This document shows, piece by piece, positions 1 through 8,375 of a stretch of 64,000 bases of DNA. Position 1 is the stretch's first letter. Every line of letters begins with the position of its first letter. The position numbers were made by a program, and so were the translations under genes. Source of the stretch: Terriglobia bacterium (GTDB taxonomy: Bacteria; Acidobacteriota; Terriglobia; Terriglobales; Acidobacteriaceae). The stretch lies in NCBI GenBank assembly GCA_032252755.1, contig JAVUPY010000032.1, forward strand, positions 62,001 to 126,000, given 5' to 3'. The notes beneath the pieces were generated by a model. That model saw only the letters and a program-made list of their open reading frames with translations, ran no database searches and was not told the DNA's origin.

Positions 1-342
1 TGTTTCGACGCTTCCCGGCTCAAGTTTCAGGCTGATTTCCTGCACCTGTGAAACTTCCAGGGTGATATCCGCCGTGGCGGTTTTGAAGCTCTGCTGCTTT
101 ACTTCAACGTGGTACTTTCCTGCCGGCAGAGCGGCTACAACATACGAGCCGCTTCCATCGGTTTCTACGGTTACGGCTCTCGCGGTTCCAACGTTCGTTA
201 CTGTTACGGTCGCGTTCGGAATCGCTGCGCCGCTCTGATCTGTGATTGTTCCAACTAGGCGTGCGGTGTCGCTCTGTGCAAAAGCTGCAACGGTGAACAG
301 AACGAGCGCAGCCAGACACAAGACGATTGTAATTCGCCTCAT
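1..342 (-). CDS. TonB-dependent receptor, Oar-like, N-terminal part (gene runs off left edge)
   Basis: Only the first 114 codons lie in the window; the frame is still open at base 1. The protein starts with a signal peptide of about 22 residues (MRRITIVLCL, hydrophobic core, cleavage near AFA-QS). A carboxypeptidase-regulatory-like beta-sandwich follows (residues about 28-108, motif DQSGAAIPNATVTV). In acidobacteria this domain usually caps very large TonB-dependent outer-membrane receptors. The ATG at 342 is preceded on the minus strand by GAGAGGGG (346-353). It is divergent from the secreted glucosidase at 620, so the receptor may import its oligosaccharide products; that link is inference. 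The barrel itself is outside the window, so another surface protein carrying this domain is possible. Confidence 0.8.
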   Translation of the reverse strand, partial: MRRITIVLCLAALVLFTVAAFAQSDTARLVGTITDQSGAAIPNATVTVTNVGTARAVTVETDGSGSYVVAALPAGKYHVEVKQQSFKTATADITLEVSQVQEISLKLEPGSVET

Positions 343-619
343 TTGCCCCTCTCTTTTTTTAAAAGCAACTGACTTGATTACGGGAAGAACCCGCAATGGC
401 TTACGTACGTCAGAGCCGACGCGAAACCGACTATGGGGTTCGGATTATGGCTAAATCGGTCTTCTTATTTTCGCGCTCGGCAAAATCCGCTGAATGGGGT
501 TGCGGATATTCGTAAACCGATTTCTATTCTGCTCCATGCCTAAACGATTTACAACGGGTTGACAAAAGCTTTTCCACAGGTAGACGCTTCTATTTTCATC
601 TTCAGGAGCCTACTTTCAT
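343..619. promoter_or_regulatory. Divergent regulatory region with short direct and inverted repeats
   Basis: This gene-free interval lies between the divergent receptor and GH31 genes. AAATCGGT (453-460) is answered by its exact complement ACCGATTT (516-523). AAACCGA recurs at 424-430 and 514-520, and ATGGGGTT followed by CGGAT occurs near 434 and 494. A near-palindrome TAAACGATTTA (541-551) sits just before a good -35 hexamer TTGACA (559-564), which has only a weak -10 (TAGACG, 16 bp away). The pattern would suit a LacI-type or similar dimeric sugar regulator acting on both genes, but no regulator gene is nearby. Confidence 0.4.
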
Positions 620-3085
620 ATGTCTTCTCGCCCGCTGCGGCTTTCACTCTGCACCTTAATACTGATTACTTTCTCGATTCCGCTTTTCGCCCTCGCGGAA
701 ACCCGCACGACTGGCCCGGTCAGCGCCGTGCGCGAAATCTCCGACGGGGCGCAGTTCCGCGCCGGCGATGCCCTCGTCCGCATCACGATGGTCGCTCCCG
801 GAATCTGGCGTCTGCGCTACGCAATTCAGCCGAGTTTCCCGCCCGACCACTCCTTCGCCGTCGTCCCGCAGCCCAAGCTTCCAGCCAACTCCGTTCGCAT
901 GACTCAATCGGCAACCGCGCTGAAGCTGACTGACGGCAACGTCAACCTCACAGTCAACAAATCCAACGGCATCATCTCCATCTTGCAGGCTACCGGCGAA
1001 ACCCTTCTTGCCGATCAACCGGATCATCCCGCGACCTGGAGCGGCACTGGCTTTCGCATCTACAAGACGATGACTCCGCTCGAGGCCTTCTTCGGCCTCG
1101 GCGACAAGTCCGATGGCATGAACCACCGCGGCTACGCTTACACCAACTGGAACACCGACGCCTTCGACTGGCAGCAAGGCACAGATCCGCTCTACAAATC
1201 CATTCCCTTCTTCATCGGCATGACCGCGAACGGCACCGCCTTCGGCGTTTTCCTCGACAACACCTACCGAACCAGCTTCGACTTCGGCAAGGAATCCAAC
1301 TCCTACTTCTCCTTCGGCGCCGACGGCGGCGAACTCAACTACTACTTCATCGCCGGACCGACTCCCAGGCAGGTCGTCGAACGTTACACCTCGCTCACCG
1401 GACGCACTCCGCTTCCGCCGCTCTTTGCGCTCGGATTTCAGCAGTCGCGCTACAGCTACTATCCCGAAGCGCGCGTCCGCCAGATCGCCGACGAGTTCCG
1501 CACGCGCAAGATTCCTTGCGACGTCCTCTATCTCGACATCGATTACCAGCAGGGATACAAAGCGTTCACCATAAACCGCGACTACTTCCCGACTTTCGAG
1601 CAGATGGTGAAGGATCTCGACCAGCAGGGCTTCAAGACGGTACTCATCTCCGATCTCCACCTGAAGAAGGAGGTCGGCTACAAGCCCTACGACCAAGGCA
1701 CCGCCCGCGACTACTTCGTCAAGAATCCTGACGGCTCGCAGTACGTTGGCCGGGTTTGGCCCGGGCCTAGCGTCTTCCCCGATTTCACGCTCACTCCCGT
1801 GCGCAAGTGGTACGGCTCGCTTTACAAGATGTTCACCGACATGGGCGTCGCGGGTTTCTGGAACGACATGAACGAGCCTGCGGTGTTCCGATATCCCGAG
1901 AAGACGATGCCGCTCAACACAGTCCATCGCGTCGATGCCGAGACTGAGAACCGCAATCCCGGAGGACCAGTCCGCACGACCGATCACCGCGAGATTCACA
2001 ACGTCTTCGGCATGGAGAACGTTCGCGCCACGCACGATGGACTGCTCGCACTTCGTCCCAACGAGCGTCCCTTCGTGCTCACGCGCGCGGCCTTTGCAGG
2101 AACGCAGCGCTATGCGGCGACTTGGACTGGCGACAACTCATCGACCTGGGTTCACTATCGCCTCACGGTTCCGACGCTGCTCAACATGAGCGTCAGCGGA
2201 TATCCGCTCGTCGGCGCCGACGTCGGCGGATTCGGCGAAAGCCCGACACCGGAGCTGCTCACGCGATGGATCGAGCTCGGCGCGTTTCAGCCTATCGATC
2301 GCGATCACACCACCAAAGGCTCGCGAAACCAGGAACCGTGGGTCGACGGTCCCGAGCAGGAAACCATTCGCCGCCGCTATATCGAAACTCGCTATCGACT
2401 CCTTCCTTACATCTACACCTCGATGGAGGAGACTTCGCGAACGGGAATCCCGCTGATGCGGCCGATGTTCCTCGAGCATCCGATCCTGGGGCTGATGGAA
2501 AACGTCAACGATCACGAGTATTACTTCGGTCCCGATCTGCTCGTCGCACCGAAACTCCTCGAGACGCTCGACTCTTACGACGTCAATCTTCCCGCGGGAA
2601 CCTGGTACGACTACTGGACTGGACAGAAAGTCGAGGCGAAAGAACAGCCCGCGTGGGACGCGGAGACTGTGGAGGGCGCGCCCAAACCGCCGATGATTGA
2701 GACTCTAAAACTCGATCCGAAGCTCGACGAACTTCCTGTCTATGTTCGCGGTGGCTCGATCATTCCGCACCAGCCACTGGTGCAGTCGACGGCCGAGAAA
2801 CCGGTCGGCCCGCTTCAACTCGCCGTCTACCCTGGTCCAAACTGTTCCGGCTCCGTCTACACCGACGACGGCCACACCTTCGACTACCAGCAGGGACACT
2901 ACTTCCGCCAGTCCTTCACCTGCGACGCAACTCCGCGGGGCATAACCGTGAAGCTCGCCGCTCCCGAAGGAGACTTCACGCCGTGGTGGACACAACTGCG
3001 CATCACGGTCTACGGCCAGCGAGAACCAATCTCGCGCGATGTTCTGTTCTCACGGGAAGCGCAGACGATCTCGATTAATTACTGA
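620..3085 (+). CDS. Secreted GH31 alpha-glucosidase/alpha-xylosidase family enzyme
   Basis: This 821-residue retaining glycoside hydrolase of family 31 would release alpha-linked glucose or xylose from oligosaccharides in the periplasm or outside the cell. A signal peptide spans residues 1-26 (ends ALA-ET). The GH31 signature WNDMNEP contains the predicted nucleophile Asp416, and the TWTGDN motif holds the acid/base Asp505. The order is N-terminal beta-sandwich (about 40-230), TIM barrel (about 250-640) and C-terminal beta-sandwich domains. AGGAG at 604-608 precedes the ATG at 620. It is divergent from a TonB receptor, which suggests a small glycan-use pair. Whether the substrate is maltose, isomaltose or xyloside cannot be read from the sequence. 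Confidence 0.93.
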   Translation: MSSRPLRLSLCTLILITFSIPLFALAETRTTGPVSAVREISDGAQFRAGDALVRITMVAPGIWRLRYAIQPSFPPDHSFAVVPQPKLPANSVRMTQSATALKLTDGNVNLTVNKSNGIISILQATGETLLADQPDHPATWSGTGFRIYKTMTPLEAFFGLGDKSDGMNHRGYAYTNWNTDAFDWQQGTDPLYKSIPFFIGMTANGTAFGVFLDNTYRTSFDFGKESNSYFSFGADGGELNYYFIAGPTPRQVVERYTSLTGRTPLPPLFALGFQQSRYSYYPEARVRQIADEFRTRKIPCDVLYLDIDYQQGYKAFTINRDYFPTFEQMVKDLDQQGFKTVLISDLHLKKEVGYKPYDQGTARDYFVKNPDGSQYVGRVWPGPSVFPDFTLTPVRKWYGSLYKMFTDMGVAGFWNDMNEPAVFRYPEKTMPLNTVHRVDAETENRNPGGPVRTTDHREIHNVFGMENVRATHDGLLALRPNERPFVLTRAAFAGTQRYAATWTGDNSSTWVHYRLTVPTLLNMSVSGYPLVGADVGGFGESPTPELLTRWIELGAFQPIDRDHTTKGSRNQEPWVDGPEQETIRRRYIETRYRLLPYIYTSMEETSRTGIPLMRPMFLEHPILGLMENVNDHEYYFGPDLLVAPKLLETLDSYDVNLPAGTWYDYWTGQKVEAKEQPAWDAETVEGAPKPPMIETLKLDPKLDELPVYVRGGSIIPHQPLVQSTAEKPVGPLQLAVYPGPNCSGSVYTDDGHTFDYQQGHYFRQSFTCDATPRGITVKLAAPEGDFTPWWTQLRITVYGQREPISRDVLFSREAQTISINY

Positions 3086-3103
3086 TTACAGATTCCTGAA
3101 TGG

Positions 3104-3148
3104 ATGCCCCTTCCTGGTTCAGCCAGGAGGGGCATTTGTCTTTCTATT
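3104..3148 (+). terminator. Rho-independent terminator after the GH31 gene
   Basis: The left arm ATGCCCCTTCCTGG (3104-3117) pairs with CCAGGAGGGGCAT (3123-3135), giving about 13 bp with one bulged T and a 5-nt loop. A T-rich tract (TTGTCTTTCT) follows. It begins about 18 bp past the stop codon at 3085. Confidence 0.8.
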
Positions 3149-3745
3149 CCGGTTCACCCGATCTTCGGTTATCGGTTGCTTTCTATCTCCGCTGTACTTC
3201 CCTCAGCACCGCTCTCGCCAACGAAACCGAGTCGGCGATTACGCTGGATACGCGAGGACTCGGCCGAATGTCCTCCCCACGCAGCCGAATCACCGCAATC
3301 AGAGAAGCGGCAACCAACAACGCGCCGTCCAGCCGGCTTGAATTGGCCGCCAAACCGATACTCTGCAGCGGTGCCCTCGGCGTATCCATCGCTCACCAGC
3401 TTAGGAGAATAAATAGCGAAAGTCAACGCCGGTCCGTCAACAGTGGAAGTGGAGCAGTTTTCAACAGCACCCGAGTGTGAGGAGCACCGATTCTCATTGA
3501 CACCTCTGCCAACAAGCCCATAATTGCGCACAGCAGTCGTCTCTCCGAAGCGCAATTCTTCGATTCTGGTCCACACGCCCCCTGAGACGACTTCGGGTCC
3601 ACGGGGAAGAACCCACAACAGGATTATCCAGGCGCGGTAATAACTCGAGCCGAAGAGCGCTCGTTCACTGCCGCAAATCACCTTCTCGCAAGGCTCCGCC
3701 GCATGCACCTTGGCAGAGTCAAACGACGAACGCAGGAGGTGCACC
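3149..3745. other. Intergenic region, nothing recognised
   Basis: About 600 bp without a supported gene. Open frames exist on both strands but have no ribosome-binding site, no recognisable domain and no signal peptide. The region ends at the AGGAGGT ribosome-binding site of the next gene (3734-3740). Confidence 0.5.
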
Positions 3746-4453
3746 GTGGGTTATCCGTTACTCGCGCTGCTGTTGACTTCGCAGCTTTTGATTTTCGATC
3801 TTCTCGGACAAGAAACTCCACGCGTTCATCGCGCACCACCCGCACCGCATGCAACTACATTTCCCGTCTGGCTCATGAGAAAAGTCGATGCGAAAAAGAT
3901 ACGAGTCGGTGATGAAATACGTTTCAAGTCCTATAGCGGGTTTTTGATCGGAAAAACCGTTATTCCTTCGGCGATTTTCTGCGGGCGCGTGGTCTACGTG
4001 CAGCGACCCGATGAGAATGAGGAGCGAGAGTCACGCTTAGGAATCGTCGTGGAACAGGTGAAGTGGAAGAGCTCTTCTCTTTGGCTGAACGCGTACATTG
4101 TGGGTTTCGGATCGTATCGCGTGACAACCGAAAACCTGGGGAAAAACCGACAACCTGATTGGTTTGAAAATCGGCCACCGGGAACATCCGAGTTCGAGCA
4201 GAGCAGCGGTTCGACGCCTCCAGCAAATGTCAAAAGAAGATTTTCGACGGATTTCGACCTGGATAGCTTACGTTCGATCGGTGAAAATCGGCGTGATGTC
4301 CGCACACTCGACTACAGCGAATCGATTACCGGGGTTTACATACTGCAGACGACTGTTGATGGCAAGCACCGCACAATTCTGGTACGCCGAGACAAGAACA
4401 TAGTTTTGCCCAAGTACCTGCCGGTGATGTTGGAACAAATCGACGAACAGTGA
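3746..4453 (+). CDS. Conserved secreted protein of unknown function
   Basis: The best start is the GTG at 3746, because a perfect AGGAGGT lies at 3734-3740 with 5-nt spacing. It gives 235 residues with an N-terminal signal peptide (GYPLLALLLTSQLLIFDLL, about 25 residues). The following stretch (KVDAKKIRVGDEIRFKS, then a VIPSAIFCGRVVYVQ strand) resembles an exported domain that recurs in acidobacterial proteins, in which a 'KVGDEV ... LPKG..L.GRV' pattern is typical. The rest is low-complexity and ends in a beta-rich tail. No catalytic motif is visible. It is convergent with the permease at 4476. Confidence 0.65.
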   Translation: MGYPLLALLLTSQLLIFDLLGQETPRVHRAPPAPHATTFPVWLMRKVDAKKIRVGDEIRFKSYSGFLIGKTVIPSAIFCGRVVYVQRPDENEERESRLGIVVEQVKWKSSSLWLNAYIVGFGSYRVTTENLGKNRQPDWFENRPPGTSEFEQSSGSTPPANVKRRFSTDFDLDSLRSIGENRRDVRTLDYSESITGVYILQTTVDGKHRTILVRRDKNIVLPKYLPVMLEQIDEQ

Positions 4454-4475
4454 TCAGAAGGTAAAACTTATTGTT

Positions 4476-6914
4476 TTACTCCGCCCGCAGTGTTTCCATC
4501 GGATTCACGCGCGTAGCACGCCATGCGGGCAATAGACAGGCGGCCGCTGCGATCGCGACCAACAGTACAATCACAGCCGCGAAAGTAACAGGATCGTGGG
4601 ACCCAATGCCATAGATCATCGTGCTCATGAGGCGCGTGACTACGAAGGCACCGGCCAAACCAATCGCCGCGCCGAGCAGTGCGAGTCGCATACCGTGTCC
4701 CACCACGAGCCGGACGATGTCTCGCCGTTCCGCGCCCAGCGCCACGCGGATGCCAACTTCCTGTCGGCGTTGATTCACCCAGTACGCCAGCGTGCCATAT
4801 AGCCCCAGGCCCGCCAGCAGCATCGCAATTGCGGAGAACAATGCCAGGGTGATCGTCGTGACACGCTGCGAAACGAGAGAGTCTGAGATGATCTGGTCCA
4901 TCATCACCAGTTGCGCCAGCGGAAGACCCGGATCGCGCGCGGCCACTACTTTGCGAATGGACGCGGCCACGGTTTCCGGTGCGATGGCCGTCCGCACCAC
5001 GAAATGCATCGAAGGGCGCGGCTGGAACTGATCGTAAGAAAGATACATTGCCATGTGGCCCGGGTCGTCCACCGTGTCAAGGCGTGCCGCGCCGACGACT
5101 CCGATGACCTCGCAGTTGACCGGTTCCTGCGGGCTGAGGATGCCGAGGTTTGCCGTCAATTGCTGCCCGATGGGATTCTCGCCGGGGAATAGTGTTCTGG
5201 CTAGCCGTTCGTCGATGACCACTGTCGGCGGCCTTCCCTTGAGATCGGATCGACCGATCGCGCGCCCCGACAGCAGCGGGATTCCCGAGGCCTCAAGATA
5301 TCCCGGCAGAACCAGGCGTACATTTGCGCTTTCCTCCTGTGAGGGATTTATCGGAGGGCGCGATGCCGCCCACACTGGATAATTTCCCCAAGGGTTCTTG
5401 ATCGGCAGCTTGTCCACGAATCCAACCCCTGTTACGCCGGGAATGGTGGTCAAGTCATCGCGCAGTCCATCGAAGAACTGGAACCGGCGATCCGGCGGAT
5501 ACGCGGAGTTCGGGAGTTGGATCTCGCCGGTTAGCAGATGTTCGGTGTGGAATCCGAGATTGGTCTTCGCCAGTTCGGCGAAGCTGCGCACCAGCAGTCC
5601 CGCGCCGACCAGCAGCACTAGCGAGACCGCGACCTGTCCGACGACGAGCGCCGCGCGCAGCCGCTGTCCGCCGCGGGTTCCCGTGCTGCGGACGCCGTGG
5701 GCCAACTGCTCGCCGGGGTTCAGTGACGATGCGCGTAACGCGGGCACCAGGCCAAAGAGCAGTCCGGTCAGCATCGAGACGCCTACGGCGAAGAGCAACA
5801 CCGGCCAGTGCATCCCGGTCGGCGTGACTCCCGAGCGCGTCAGGCCAACTGCGATCGGCAACAGCCTCTGCAACCAGAACGCCAGCGCGACACCGACTGC
5901 TCCCGCAAGCATCGCCAGCATCATGCTCTCGATCAGCAACTGTGCGAGGATGCGTCGTCGCGATGCACCCAACGCAGCGCGAATCGCCAGTTCCTGGCCG
6001 CGCAGCGCGCCTCGCGCCAGCAGAAGGCCAGCGACATTCGCGCAAGCGATCAGTAAGACCAGTCCGACCGCGCCCATCAGCAGATACATGCTTGGCGTCT
6101 GCGAGCGCAACATTCCGGACTGCAGCCGCTCGAGGGTGAATCCCTTCTCGCTGTTTGTCTCGGGATACTGGTGTCGCAAGCGGTCGGCGATCGTGTTCGC
6201 CTCGGCCTGCGCCTGCTCCATGCTGACTCCCGGCTTCATGCGCGCGACGAGCAGCCAGTTGTGGAAGAGGCGCGTCTCGGGGCCGTCTTCCTCGCCCTGT
6301 CGCATCGGCGTCCACATGTCGGCGTCGGCCAGCAGCCGCGCTGAGGGGGGAGCCACGCCGATGATCGTCGCCGAGATTGTCTGCTTCGCGACGCCGCTCA
6401 GCATCAGCGGTTGTCCGAGCGCCTTCTCAACGCTGCCATAGCGACGGCGAGCGTAGCCTTCGGTCACCACGGCGACGTACGGCGCTCCGGCCTTCCCTTC
6501 CTCAGGGCGGAACCAGCGGCCCGCGGCAGGCGCTACCTTCAGGGTGTCAAACCAGTTCCATGACACGTACATCGCCGCCGCAAACTCCGGACGCTTTCCG
6601 CCGGCGACGATGACTTGCCGCGCGCCGGGAGAAGTTGCGGCTACCGACTCCATGGTCGAATTCTGGTCGCGGTAATCATAGTAGTCGGGAAATGAGGAGA
6701 CTGGGTTGATCTCGCCGCTGAAGGTGGTATCGACCAGAACCAACCGATCGGGATTGGGGAACGGCAGCGGCTTGAGCAGCGCCTGGTGCAGGATGGAGAA
6801 CATTGCCGTGTTCGCGCCAATGCCAATGGCCAGCGTTGCTACCACAACCGCGATGAATCCGGGGTTTCTCCTCCACATTCGTAATGCGTGGCGAACATCC
6901 TGGCTTATCTCCAT
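4476..6914 (-). CDS. ABC transporter permease of the acidobacterial MacB/FtsX tandem type (ADOP family)
   Basis: This 812-residue permease combines two MacB-type periplasmic domains and two FtsX-type membrane domains in one chain. It opens with the short DVRHALRMWRRNPGF motif typical of acidobacterial permeases, then TM1 (about 20-43) and a periplasmic domain (about 45-270). Three TM segments follow (about 280-390), then TM5 (about 425-447), a second periplasmic domain (about 450-670) and three last helices (about 690-800). It ends with PAWRATRVNPMETLRAE, the usual C-terminus of this family. Such proteins occur in many copies per acidobacterial genome and pair with MacB-like ATPases; no ATPase is adjacent here. 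The substrate is unknown (efflux of peptides or small molecules is the family's usual role). Confidence 0.9.
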   Translation of the reverse strand: MEISQDVRHALRMWRRNPGFIAVVVATLAIGIGANTAMFSILHQALLKPLPFPNPDRLVLVDTTFSGEINPVSSFPDYYDYRDQNSTMESVAATSPGARQVIVAGGKRPEFAAAMYVSWNWFDTLKVAPAAGRWFRPEEGKAGAPYVAVVTEGYARRRYGSVEKALGQPLMLSGVAKQTISATIIGVAPPSARLLADADMWTPMRQGEEDGPETRLFHNWLLVARMKPGVSMEQAQAEANTIADRLRHQYPETNSEKGFTLERLQSGMLRSQTPSMYLLMGAVGLVLLIACANVAGLLLARGALRGQELAIRAALGASRRRILAQLLIESMMLAMLAGAVGVALAFWLQRLLPIAVGLTRSGVTPTGMHWPVLLFAVGVSMLTGLLFGLVPALRASSLNPGEQLAHGVRSTGTRGGQRLRAALVVGQVAVSLVLLVGAGLLVRSFAELAKTNLGFHTEHLLTGEIQLPNSAYPPDRRFQFFDGLRDDLTTIPGVTGVGFVDKLPIKNPWGNYPVWAASRPPINPSQEESANVRLVLPGYLEASGIPLLSGRAIGRSDLKGRPPTVVIDERLARTLFPGENPIGQQLTANLGILSPQEPVNCEVIGVVGAARLDTVDDPGHMAMYLSYDQFQPRPSMHFVVRTAIAPETVAASIRKVVAARDPGLPLAQLVMMDQIISDSLVSQRVTTITLALFSAIAMLLAGLGLYGTLAYWVNQRRQEVGIRVALGAERRDIVRLVVGHGMRLALLGAAIGLAGAFVVTRLMSTMIYGIGSHDPVTFAAVIVLLVAIAAAACLLPAWRATRVNPMETLRAE

Positions 6915-7593
6915 TCCGGCAGTCCTCCGGCTAATCGCTCAGATGATAGACGTTTCACGAGTTCCTACGTAACTATCTCGCTCAAGTGAAGCCAGTCAGC
7001 TGCGTGCTCGTTTCGGAGAGCCACCCCTATTTATTCAGATCCTTGTTTGCAATATTTTGCGGAAATTTCCCTGCTGAAAGACTGAGAGGCAAGAACTTAA
7101 ATCTGAAAACATCCAGAGATCGTTTCTTTTCAGGATATTGCGCGCGAAAAATGTGATTTCCGCATCGTGTTATCGGATATAGAGAGCGAGGCACAAGGTG
7201 CAAGAATCCCTCTATGCGCAAAAACCCGGTTCCCAGGTTTCGGTTCTCAGTTCCCGCCGAAAAGCAAAAGCACCCGAGACGAACCAGATCGAGTCCGAAG
7301 GACGACTGGTGGTAGCTCAGGATCTTCAGTCCTGGGAAATGGAAGGCGCACATCTTCCCTTCACTTGGCGTGCGCGGGTTGAGAAAGAACGGAAAGCAAC
7401 CGAAGAACCGAAGATCGGGTGAACCGAAGACCGGACTTCCGTGCTAAAAGCGACGGCGCCCGCTGGGGGCGCCGCTCGATGCACTGTGTCCAGAACTATT
7501 GTAAATGTTGGCGTCAAGAGGGTCGGTGGTTGGGGATGAGAAAATTCCCGGGGAGTTCCGAAATGGGAAAAGTCGACCTGGGCAAGACACACT
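6915..7593. other. Intergenic region, no supported gene
   Basis: About 680 bp between the permease start and the end of the PAS-LuxR gene. Open frames here lack ribosome-binding sites and recognisable sequence. It holds one probable terminator (7445-7473) and a short 'GGTTCTCAGTTCC' motif near 7240 that resembles repeats elsewhere in the window. Confidence 0.5.
7445..7473 (-). terminator. Possible terminator downstream of the PAS-LuxR gene
   Basis: GGCGCCC (7455-7461) and GGGCGCC (7467-7473) form a perfect 7-bp GC stem with a 5-nt loop. Read on the minus strand it is followed by GTCGCTTTTAG. It lies about 120 bp beyond the stop of the minus-strand regulator at 7594. Confidence 0.45.
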
Positions 7594-8247
7594 TTAGATC
7601 AATTTCCGCTGCATGGCATTCATGACGGCTTCAAGCCGGTTGCGCGTTCGCAGCTTCTGATTGATGTGATGGAGATGGTTGCGAAGAGTCTGCGGGCTTA
7701 TCTCGAGAACGCGAGCCACCTCGTCAGAATCCTTGCCGTCGGCAAACATACGCAGGATCTGGATCTCTTGTTCGGAAAGAGGAGAAATCGGGGCGGCGCG
7801 GACCGAGGTTTCACCGGCGGCGGTGAGCTGCTTTGAGAGGTCGAGCATTGTGCGCACAAGATTTTCAGCCCGTTTTTGCTCAGTGATGTCGTGCGCCAAG
7901 TGCAGAAGTAAGCGGTGGCTGTTACGCGGATTATCGAAGACCAGGGTGGACATGTTGATCCACAGCCGATCACCGCTCTTCTTCTTAACACTCATGTCGA
8001 AGTTCGGTATCTCGGTCCTGCCACCGCTGCAATCGAGGACGCTAGCGTGTTGATGGCAGACGTGTGTGCCTAAGGGATCGACACCCTCCAGTACGTCGAA
8101 GCAGGTTTTGTGCAGAACCTCGCCCGCGCTGTAGCCGAGGAGTTTCTCGGCACCCTTATTCCAAGACAAGATTTCACCCTGAGGGGTAACCGCAAAGGCC
8201 GCATCAGTGGTGCGCTCAAGCAGGGCAAATACTTCACTCTCCAGCAC
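7594..8247 (-). CDS. PAS-LuxR transcriptional regulator
   Basis: A 217-residue regulator with a PAS sensor domain (about 5-130, ending in the HDITEQKRAE linker) and a LuxR-type helix-turn-helix (about 150-210). The GTG start at 8247 has GGAG 7 nt upstream. The PAS domain has an unusual Cys/His cluster (Cys49, His62, Cys64, His65, His67, Cys73) that could bind a metal, iron-sulfur cluster or heme; this is inferred only from spacing. It is divergent from nirK with a 128-bp shared promoter region, so regulation of the nirK operon in response to nitrite, NO or redox state is the most likely role. No receiver domain is present. Confidence 0.85.
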   Translation of the reverse strand: MLESEVFALLERTTDAAFAVTPQGEILSWNKGAEKLLGYSAGEVLHKTCFDVLEGVDPLGTHVCHQHASVLDCSGGRTEIPNFDMSVKKKSGDRLWINMSTLVFDNPRNSHRLLLHLAHDITEQKRAENLVRTMLDLSKQLTAAGETSVRAAPISPLSEQEIQILRMFADGKDSDEVARVLEISPQTLRNHLHHINQKLRTRNRLEAVMNAMQRKLI

Positions 8248-8375
8248 TTAGGTACTCCGTGACAATCGTTGAAGTGAGCGGTACGCGTGTTCCATTGAGA
8301 TATATCGCTTCACGACTCAATTATAGGTCAGCTGATCAAGACAAAACACCGCCTCGACAGCACAAAGAGGCATAT
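8248..8375. promoter_or_regulatory. Shared promoter region of the PAS-LuxR gene and nirK operon
   Basis: These 128 bp between divergent genes must contain both promoters. The inverted pair TTGAG (8295-8299) and CTCAA (8316-8320), spaced by 16 bp, is a possible regulator site. No convincing FNR/NNR box (TTGAT-N4-ATCAA) is visible. AAAGAGG at 8364-8370 is the nirK ribosome-binding site. Confidence 0.35.

Noticed and set aside
656-2035. Long antisense open frame inside the GH31 gene
   Set aside because: It mirrors a well-supported gene on the other strand; such frames arise from GC-rich third codon positions. The protein has no family features.
3169-3744. Open minus-strand frame of about 190 codons in the gap after the GH31 gene
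   Set aside because: No ribosome-binding site, no recognisable domain, odd composition, and it overlaps the signals of the next gene.
7310-7400. GGTGGTAGCTCAGG resembling a tRNA D-arm
   Set aside because: No T-arm (GGTTCGAATCC-like) or acceptor stem pairing follows; not a tRNA.
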